Of a DNA stretch of 64,000 nt, positions 58,201-64,000 are shown piece by piece. This DNA comes from Saprospiraceae bacterium (GTDB lineage: Bacteria > Bacteroidota > Bacteroidia > Chitinophagales > Saprospiraceae). Within the stretch, counting starts at the first letter, position 1; each line of letters starts with the position of its first letter. Made by a program: the position numbers and the translations under genes. The stretch lies in the NCBI GenBank assembly GCA_016710585.1, contig JADJVN010000004.1, forward strand, positions 34,885 to 98,884, read 5' to 3'. The notes below the pieces were generated by a model, which saw only the letters and a list, made by a program, of their open reading frames with translations, did no database searches and was not told the origin of the DNA.

Positions 58201-61200
58201 GTTATGATATTCCAGTTATGGTGATGAATGGAGTGGGGCCATATAAATTATGTTGGTCTAGATCTGATGTTGGAACAAATACATGTGTAACAGGTGCAGG
58301 CCCGAATTTTACTATTCACATAGATGGTCCGACTGATGGAGAGATAAAAATTAAATTAGATTCTGTTGTGGATCTAGGAGGCGCAATGTGTCCTGGAGAA
58401 TTAGATGGTGATGAAATATGCGTCAATATTAGACCTACCCCAACGATTACAGTGGCATCTCACACTGATATAACAAGCTGTGCTACTGGATGTGGATCTG
58501 TGACAATTGAGTTTGAAGGAACAGGGCCATATATGTTTTCATATTGTGTAGATGGCGGTACCGAAGTAGAAGTTTTTGTAGCTGATAACACTTATGTTAT
58601 TGAAGCTTGTGTGCCAGGACTATATACGATCAAATCCTTTACAGATGACTTTGGATGTGGAGGAACTATCCTTAATCCAAGTGCAGAAGTTATAGTTTCT
58701 GGAACATTGCCAGTAATAACTAAAATAACAGGACCTATTGAGCATATTTGTGGTGATAGCATCGTATGTCATGATTTAGATACATTAATCGATGTAGAAA
58801 TTAATGGATCTGAAATCGTTCATGTGACTTGGTACACAAAGAGTCCTAAGGTAGCTGGATTTAACCCAGGAACAGATTCGGTTCCATTTGGAATTATTAA
58901 ATTAAAAGATACTACAGAATATTTTTTAATTTATACAGATCCACTTACAATGTGTACTGTCTGTGACTCAACTATAGTCAATGCAGATTTCTTAGCATGC
59001 TGTATGCCTCCAACGATAAGATGCCCTAGAGATACAGTTTATCCAAATACAATTTGTAATATAGTTGTTCCTCCAGCAAAAACAACATTTAGAAGAGATA
59101 CCATTGGTCTTGGACCAAATAAGGATACCATTCCAGTAATATTAAATGGATGTGGACCTGTATCATTGAGTTCTAGAGATTCTGTAGCCACTGCAAATTG
59201 CATTAGAACTGTTTTTAGATATTATATAGTTACTGACTCGGTGGGTTTTAAGGATAGTTGTGTTCAAATGATTAGTTTCAGATTTGATACCATTCCACCA
59301 ACACCTATATGTCCTCCAAATATAACTTTGCAATGTCCTGCTGATACAATGATAGCAAGGACTGGTATAGCTATGGCAACGGATAATTGTATGAATCCTG
59401 TTACCATAACTAGAAAGGATTCAGTTCTAGATGGCAGATGTCCTGCAGAAAAAACGATATGGAGGATTTGGAGTTTTATGGATTATTGCAAAAATTCATC
59501 TAGGTGTCTACAAAGAATTAACATCATTGATACATCTAAGCCAAAATTTATTCCTGCAAGGATAGCAACTGATACAATGGTAGCTTGTGAATTTACCTTC
59601 CCTCCTATAACTGTACGCGCAACGGATTCTTGCCAAATGTCACCTGTTACGCCTGAAGCAATCAAACCATGGATTAATGAATTCCATTATGATGATGTAG
59701 GCTTCGATACTTTAGAATTTATTGAAATAGCAGGTTTAGCTGGTACAAATTTGACGGGATACAGTTTAGTATTGTATAATGGGGCAAATGGACAATCTTA
59801 CAACACACTTCCATTAGGTGGAATTATTGATAATGAAGGATCGTGTATGGGTGCTGTGGCTTTTTACTATCCTGTAGATGGAATTCAAAATGGTGCACCA
59901 GATGGAATTGCTTTAGTATTTGGAACTACAGTTTGTGAATTTATATCTTATGAAGGTTCATTTACTGCAGTAAACGGACCTGCAATGGGTATGATGAGTA
60001 CAAATATTGGGGTACAAGAAAGTGGCGAACCTTCAGGATTATCATTACAAAAAATAGGCACAGGTAAAATGGGTTCATCTTTTAGTTGGACTGGACCTGT
60101 CGCTCATTCACCAAATACATTGAATGTAGGCCAAACTATAAGCCCACCTCCAATTTGTATGGGAGGTACGCCAAGAATTGATACTTTCGCAACAACTTAT
60201 CGACAAGACTCAACACCGGGTAGATGTCCTAATGAATATGTCTTGAGAAGGGTTTGGACTGCTATGGATAGTTGTGGTAATCGCGATTCATTGGTGCAAA
60301 GGATTATGGTAAAAGATACTTCAAAACCTATTGTTTGTAGTCCTTTAGTTTTACCAGTAAACATGACAATTTCTTGTAATAGGCTTTTACCTGCAGATAC
60401 AATTACAGGGATTGATTTATGTGATATTTCTTTGCGAGGAAATGTTTGGATAAATGAAATACATTATGATAACGTTGGAACTGACACAGCTGAATTTATT
60501 GAAATAGCAGGTTATTTTGGGACTAATCTCAGTGGTTATAGTATTGTACTTTATAATGGTGCTACCTTCCTCCAATATAATACTCTGCCATTAAGTGGTA
60601 CGATTGCAAATGAAAAATGTGGTTATGGAGCCATAGCATTTTTCTATCCAATAAATGGTATTCAGAATGGCTCTCCAGATGGAATTGCATTAGTTCGAAA
60701 TGGGGTTGTTCTACAATTTATTTCTTATGAAGGAGGAATGATGGCTTTAGATGGTCCAGCAGCTGGTATGACATCAACACCATTTGCGCCATTTGAAGAC
60801 GGTTTTGGTCCTTATACTTCATCATTACAGCTAACAGGTTGCGGTGATTCATATAGTGATTTTACTTGGACGGGACCTATTCCAAGAACTCCAGGATTAT
60901 TGAATACTGGACAAATTCCAAAGGGGAATTTAATAGCAGTTCTTACAGAAAGAGTTTCTCCTGGTGTTTGCCCTGTAAAAGATACTATCTTTAGATCATG
61001 GGCTTTATCTGACAGATGTGGCAATATATTTAATTGGTCACAAAGGATAGTAACAGTTGATACATCTAAACCTTTTGCGATTTGTAAAGACACTTGTGTC
61101 TATTTGAATAAGCAAGGATTGGCTGTCATTTCTTCAAAAGCATTCGATGGAGGATCATATGACAGTTGTTCGACAACATTGAGATATTTGGCTTCTGATA

Positions 61201-63584
61201 CTGTTTTTAATTGTGCGGAACGAGGAACACATGCGATAACACTTATTGTTTTTGATGAGTGTAATAATAGTGCATCTTGTACTGCTTCTGTTACAGTTAA
61301 AGATACATTCCCTCCTATGTTATTCTGTAAAGATCGAATGTTCTTTGCAGATCCAGGTGCTTGTGAGGCAATTGTACATATCAATGTAGCAGATATCGCA
61401 ATGGATAATTGTGATCAGAATTTGATGCTGATGCAACCGCCTAATGCGCCATTTAAATTAGACAGTTTCTTTCCTATTGGAAAGCATTTTGTAGAATTAA
61501 TGGTCATGGATCAAGATGGAAATATTGCTTCTTGTATAATGTGTGTAGAGGTAAAAGATTATCCAAATCCAATTCGAGAATTATTCTGCAATGACGATAT
61601 ACAGTTAAGCCTCGATGATAATTGCGAGATTACACTTAACGCGGATATGTTCCTTGAAGGAGGACCTTATCATTGCTACAATGATTACATAATTGAAGCA
61701 AGAGATTGGAATACAAATGCATTAGTTGATGCGAATCTATTAAAAGATGGTGTTCAACTTGGTTCAAGACAAATTGGAAAAGCTTTTAAAATCATTGTTA
61801 TAGATCCAATTACTGGAAATAGTTGTTGGAGTCATGCGACTTTAGAAGATAAATTAGCTCCAAAATTAACCTGCCCAAGTGACACTTGTCTGCCATGTGG
61901 TTCATCTTATCTTCCATCAATCATTGGTTCAGCCATCGTTGTGGAGAATTGTGGTGTGGCCAATCTAACCTACATCGATAAAATACTTCGAGGTTCTTGT
62001 TCAGTATCGTATCAAGAGCTCATTACACGTAAATGGATTGCGACAGATGCTTCAGGCAATAAATCAGAATGCACACAAATTATTACTATTTCTAGGACAG
62101 GCTTAGGAGAAGTTGCAGTTCCGAAAAATTATGATGGTCTCGAAGAAGATATGCTTTTATGCAGTGGTAAAAAAGATACATTGAAAAACGTAACGCCGCA
62201 CTATTTGTTCGATCCGTATTGTGTGGATGGTTACCTTCTTGATTCTGTTTATTGGAGATTTACTGGAGGCGACCCTGCATTTGGAGACTTCAGTGGTCAA
62301 AGAAGACCAAAAGTTCTAGGATGGAATTGTATTGATGATCCATCTGATAAGAATTATGGACATCCAAGTCCATATCCAGTTTATTATCCAGCTCACCCAG
62401 ATTGGTTACCACAGAATCCAAGATGTTGGGCTGCAAATACAAATGTTATGTGGTTAGGTACTGGGACTCCAGTTACAGCAGGTTGTTCGCATTTAGGCAC
62501 AGTATACGAAGACGTAATCATACCATTGGCGACAGCAGGCTGTGATGCGGGATCAGTAGGCTGTTATAAGGTATTGCGCCAGTGGACCGTATTGGATTGG
62601 TGTACAGGAGAGATAGGTGGTCATAGCCAAATCATCAAAGTAGCGGACGAGGGACCGAAAGTATTATATCCAGATACAGTGATCGTAAACATGGAAGTAT
62701 GGACTTGTACAGGTAGATGGGAAGTACCGAAGCCATGGATAACAGATAATTGTTCAAATGAGATACATTATAGTGTAGAGGTGACAGAAGGAACCGTACT
62801 AGGGGATGAGCAAACAGGCTATGTAGTGGTAGATATGCCAATAGGCGTACAAGAAGGCTATATAGTAGCGACAGATTGTTGTGGAAACATAACTAAGAAA
62901 TTAGTTAAATTGAATGTACTGGATAACGTACCACCAAATTGTAATACAAGAAAGAATACAGTAATCACCTTGGCAAGTAATCAAAGTACAGGAGAAGCAT
63001 TAGGCAAACTATATGCAAAAGACCTAGATGAAGGCTCAAGAGATAACTGTTCGCCACATGTATTCTTCAAAGTGATCAGAATGGAAGAGTTGATCAATAC
63101 AAGAAACGGAAGAAGACCACCATTTGACAACCGAGTAAGTTGCAATGGAATCAACGGCGACGATGATCCGGGAGTATTTGCACCAGGCAATCAAGTATAC
63201 TTTGACGATTTTACAAAATTCTGCTGTGCAGATGCAGGAAAGACGATCATGGTAGTGTTGCGAGTATTTGATAAAGACCCAGGAGCAGGACCAATTCATC
63301 CAAATAGATTTGAAAGCATATTTGATCTAGAAGGTCATTTTAGTGATTGTATGGTAGAAGTAGATATTCAGGATAAACAACCACCAGTAGTAGTAGCACC
63401 ACCAGATATGGTAGTGAGCTGTTGGTATTGGTTTGATCCATCAGAATCAGCCTTTGGAAGATCCAAACAATGGAACATTTGGAAAATTAGTAACAGACCT
63501 GTCAAGTCGCAAGAAGGTAGCGACATTAGACTTAGTATGTCATCAATATTGCGAATCAAACATCCACGACTATCCAGGCGGTAG
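55299..63584 (+). CDS. Giant secreted HYR/LTD multidomain protein (frameshifted near 63459)
   Basis: A protein of at least 2720 residues before the frameshift, with a signal peptide (1-21, ending LFAQ). It is cysteine-rich. Lamin-tail-like (LTD) modules begin about residue 24, 641, 1456 and 1716. HYR-type modules with CPxD, DNC and TSKP stretches fill about 1310-2080. The two later LTD modules each interrupt a HYR module. From about 2400 a long module of a different codon style begins. The coding frame shifts after 63458 (extra A), and the frame to 63584 is spurious from there. Such giants are typical surface or matrix proteins of Saprospiraceae, usually ending in a T9SS domain outside this window. 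Role: adhesion, inferred. Confidence 0.8.
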   Translation: MTRHIWLLFLLLPLVNQLFAQCPSPYDHVVLYEISGDAGQSDGVDDGIVEIAGPPGTNIGCMVVSNSEWAIVIPENTMIPGDGVFLIACSMRMSSDRGVGIKGTKNGIACDECDFPCLPIDFDVCDPANIQYCDFAATGFTIDNQHGADGDQVILFRPNGVPHDALFWGTPNALTRGGVTKGGASGDADHVTVQDPTKGSYTLGTGVVAMGRGDGTDADTSAVPIMPNGAGCMARLVAYTIPNLCDPIWVMHPSPTFVGCNSSYLRINGSTGAHGNPSHSPRAGTLIPFSSLTPSSCDPVGALAQWGYTDHPNPGLPNDTLAWRLTVSNDTFCSPNTVTFTLEVFNFQHVSDNADLLSGACDVNIGSYVMAPSTDPNFIPGPLNAQTWTTYSFDKTMGITTLTYTSGVLPVGTHCYTLQWDDYSNCCGSTSKTSQNECYERELVCITVFAPLSYDCNEDDVADVPQLMCTIDCSDGDPAPGIINASKYITGGGNVCYILYYSLGVLPSDTNNTGVFLLPENPSAGGYYVKIYDKSGCAFDTLFIKILNNCEKVPVCPTNVIDSSSTAGYYCPNDTLFFCVKGTNLPMNGLIEYFIGPFNCSWTPGDAGTTKIGDKIIEAPNCETCPTPLNLNPSGTCGDSGGLIINEFSQGQGTNREWLELLVVGKSCGTININGWIINDNDGVCGTSGNAAGYIWFDQTISGCNCDLTSIPVGSRIIIYNEEDREPCLPADDSCDANGDKIYVFRGNHPCLSTCYNSNTIPCPTASINPGGTNQGWQQGSGGLLLGNSADCMITRCPDGNLFHGVEYGSNCGQLPNPNIKCASGTGGGSSQTYSFQCGNFFDSTNFRRNTFTNNPGGTACTVQTPGLANNADNQKMINRLCGIDGICFVEPLADNCLTPPPLWYCLNYVIPQEFCPADSFCVKARITPLSTSCTSVVDINKTYIIKCPSADIKGAGIDTCLADLPGGYDIPVMVMNGVGPYKLCWSRSDVGTNTCVTGAGPNFTIHIDGPTDGEIKIKLDSVVDLGGAMCPGELDGDEICVNIRPTPTITVASHTDITSCATGCGSVTIEFEGTGPYMFSYCVDGGTEVEVFVADNTYVIEACVPGLYTIKSFTDDFGCGGTILNPSAEVIVSGTLPVITKITGPIEHICGDSIVCHDLDTLIDVEINGSEIVHVTWYTKSPKVAGFNPGTDSVPFGIIKLKDTTEYFLIYTDPLTMCTVCDSTIVNADFLACCMPPTIRCPRDTVYPNTICNIVVPPAKTTFRRDTIGLGPNKDTIPVILNGCGPVSLSSRDSVATANCIRTVFRYYIVTDSVGFKDSCVQMISFRFDTIPPTPICPPNITLQCPADTMIARTGIAMATDNCMNPVTITRKDSVLDGRCPAEKTIWRIWSFMDYCKNSSRCLQRINIIDTSKPKFIPARIATDTMVACEFTFPPITVRATDSCQMSPVTPEAIKPWINEFHYDDVGFDTLEFIEIAGLAGTNLTGYSLVLYNGANGQSYNTLPLGGIIDNEGSCMGAVAFYYPVDGIQNGAPDGIALVFGTTVCEFISYEGSFTAVNGPAMGMMSTNIGVQESGEPSGLSLQKIGTGKMGSSFSWTGPVAHSPNTLNVGQTISPPPICMGGTPRIDTFATTYRQDSTPGRCPNEYVLRRVWTAMDSCGNRDSLVQRIMVKDTSKPIVCSPLVLPVNMTISCNRLLPADTITGIDLCDISLRGNVWINEIHYDNVGTDTAEFIEIAGYFGTNLSGYSIVLYNGATFLQYNTLPLSGTIANEKCGYGAIAFFYPINGIQNGSPDGIALVRNGVVLQFISYEGGMMALDGPAAGMTSTPFAPFEDGFGPYTSSLQLTGCGDSYSDFTWTGPIPRTPGLLNTGQIPKGNLIAVLTERVSPGVCPVKDTIFRSWALSDRCGNIFNWSQRIVTVDTSKPFAICKDTCVYLNKQGLAVISSKAFDGGSYDSCSTTLRYLASDTVFNCAERGTHAITLIVFDECNNSASCTASVTVKDTFPPMLFCKDRMFFADPGACEAIVHINVADIAMDNCDQNLMLMQPPNAPFKLDSFFPIGKHFVELMVMDQDGNIASCIMCVEVKDYPNPIRELFCNDDIQLSLDDNCEITLNADMFLEGGPYHCYNDYIIEARDWNTNALVDANLLKDGVQLGSRQIGKAFKIIVIDPITGNSCWSHATLEDKLAPKLTCPSDTCLPCGSSYLPSIIGSAIVVENCGVANLTYIDKILRGSCSVSYQELITRKWIATDASGNKSECTQIITISRTGLGEVAVPKNYDGLEEDMLLCSGKKDTLKNVTPHYLFDPYCVDGYLLDSVYWRFTGGDPAFGDFSGQRRPKVLGWNCIDDPSDKNYGHPSPYPVYYPAHPDWLPQNPRCWAANTNVMWLGTGTPVTAGCSHLGTVYEDVIIPLATAGCDAGSVGCYKVLRQWTVLDWCTGEIGGHSQIIKVADEGPKVLYPDTVIVNMEVWTCTGRWEVPKPWITDNCSNEIHYSVEVTEGTVLGDEQTGYVVVDMPIGVQEGYIVATDCCGNITKKLVKLNVLDNVPPNCNTRKNTVITLASNQSTGEALGKLYAKDLDEGSRDNCSPHVFFKVIRMEELINTRNGRRPPFDNRVSCNGINGDDDPGVFAPGNQVYFDDFTKFCCADAGKTIMVVLRVFDKDPGAGPIHPNRFESIFDLEGHFSDCMVEVDIQDKQPPVVVAPPDMVVSCWYWFDPSESAFGRSKQWNIWKISNRPVKSQEGSDIRLSMSSILRIKHPRLSRR

Positions 63585-64000
63585 GAGAGGAAGATTACCA
63601 TTGACGTCAAGAAATGAAGGTGATATCGCATGTGATTATTACTGGACAAAATTTGATACAGCACATTTAGATAGAAAGTATGAGTTGGCATGGGGATTTG
63701 ATGGTTATGCATTAGGTACCTGTGCAGTAACGCCAACGATCAATGCATCAGACAATAGAGATTGCGGACAAGGATTAATCACAAGAACATTCTCAGTAGC
63801 ACCGGGTATCAGTGCGGTACAACAGATCTGGGTAGTAGATTGTGATCCATTCTGGGTAGCTACAGCATGTGATCAATTAGATGATATCTTCTGGCCTGAC
63901 TGTCAGCAATTGGGAAGCAGCATCATAGGCTGTGGCGCAAGAGACTGGTCACCAAACAATCCAAGTACAGGAGGCTGGGCGAAAGTTGAGCACGGAGGAG
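63460..64000 (+). pseudogene. Continuation of the giant protein in the shifted frame (runs off window)
   Basis: In frame 1 from 63460 the sequence reads DPNNGTFGKLVTDL and later VCHQYCESNIHDYPGG, WVVDCDPFW and WPDCQQLGSSI. It is open to the last base, 180 codons without a stop. Cysteine spacing and codon style match the part before the shift, so this is the same gene. Removing A63459 or a neighbouring base rejoins them. Confidence 0.78.

Noticed and set aside
63368..63736. Minus-strand frame of 122 codons inside the giant gene
   Set aside because: Overlaps a well-supported coding frame that continues in both directions; no domain or leader.
1..64000. CRISPR arrays, insertion sequences, prophage
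   Set aside because: No regularly spaced direct repeats, transposase or phage structural genes were seen on reading through; a repeat finder would be needed to exclude small ones.

Overview
The window is AT-rich DNA from a Bacteroidota bacterium, most likely of the Saprospiraceae or a close relative. The evidence is: T9SS-type C-terminal sorting domains on secreted proteins; a giant cysteine-rich protein built of HYR-like and lamin-tail (LTD) modules; a complete alternative complex III (Act) cluster joined to an A1-type cytochrome oxidase; DUF2911, DUF3341 and NamZ (DUF1343) families; and promoters of the Bacteroidota TTTG / TAnnTTTG type. These placements come from reading the sequence only; no database search was run.

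Layout. 1-4138: end of an alpha-2-macroglobulin gene followed by pbpC. 4141-6769: a DEDDh exonuclease/GIY-YIG nuclease and a NamZ-like lipoprotein, divergent, whose start codons overlap. 6952-10122: a frameshifted PKD/T9SS protein, a TonB-like protein and a small membrane protein. 10200-15795: HMG-CoA lyase, GNAT acetyltransferase, typA, a lipoprotein, tilS and rbfA. 15796-19713: a 442-base non-coding stretch carrying two inverted DnaA boxes, then nrdB-nrdA. 19752-22436 (minus): mrp-pyrF-tpiA. 22519-27770: a ribF-glycosyltransferase fusion, an RluA-type pseudouridine synthase, a LuxR-type response regulator and a histidine kinase. 28040-30647 (minus): kynU-kmo. 30761-31678: xerD. 31995-48406: one long respiratory operon, actABCDEF-coxB-coxA-ctaB-two coxC-like genes-coxD-SCO-like-DUF420-CPMC protein. 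48403-55130: beta-barrel protein, secreted protein, Pmp3, DUF2752, ung, a propeller/SprB protein, tRNA-Arg(UCU) and a DUF2911 protein. 55299-64000: the giant HYR/LTD protein, which runs off the window.

The respiratory operon encodes the path from quinol through the multiheme/iron-sulfur complex ActABCDEF to the CuA site of CoxB and the haem-copper centre of CoxA, plus haem O synthesis (CtaB) and probable assembly factors. Its CoxB carries a C-terminal OmpA-type peptidoglycan-binding domain, which is the most unusual architecture in the window.

Six point lesions break otherwise intact reading frames: +1 frameshifts near 7655, 37924, 39757 and 63459, and in-frame stops at 33306 (TAA) and 41534 (TGA). 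Four lie within 8.3 kb of the respiratory operon. The reading frames on both sides stay well conserved, so they are either very recent mutations or uncorrected sequence errors; sequence alone cannot tell which.
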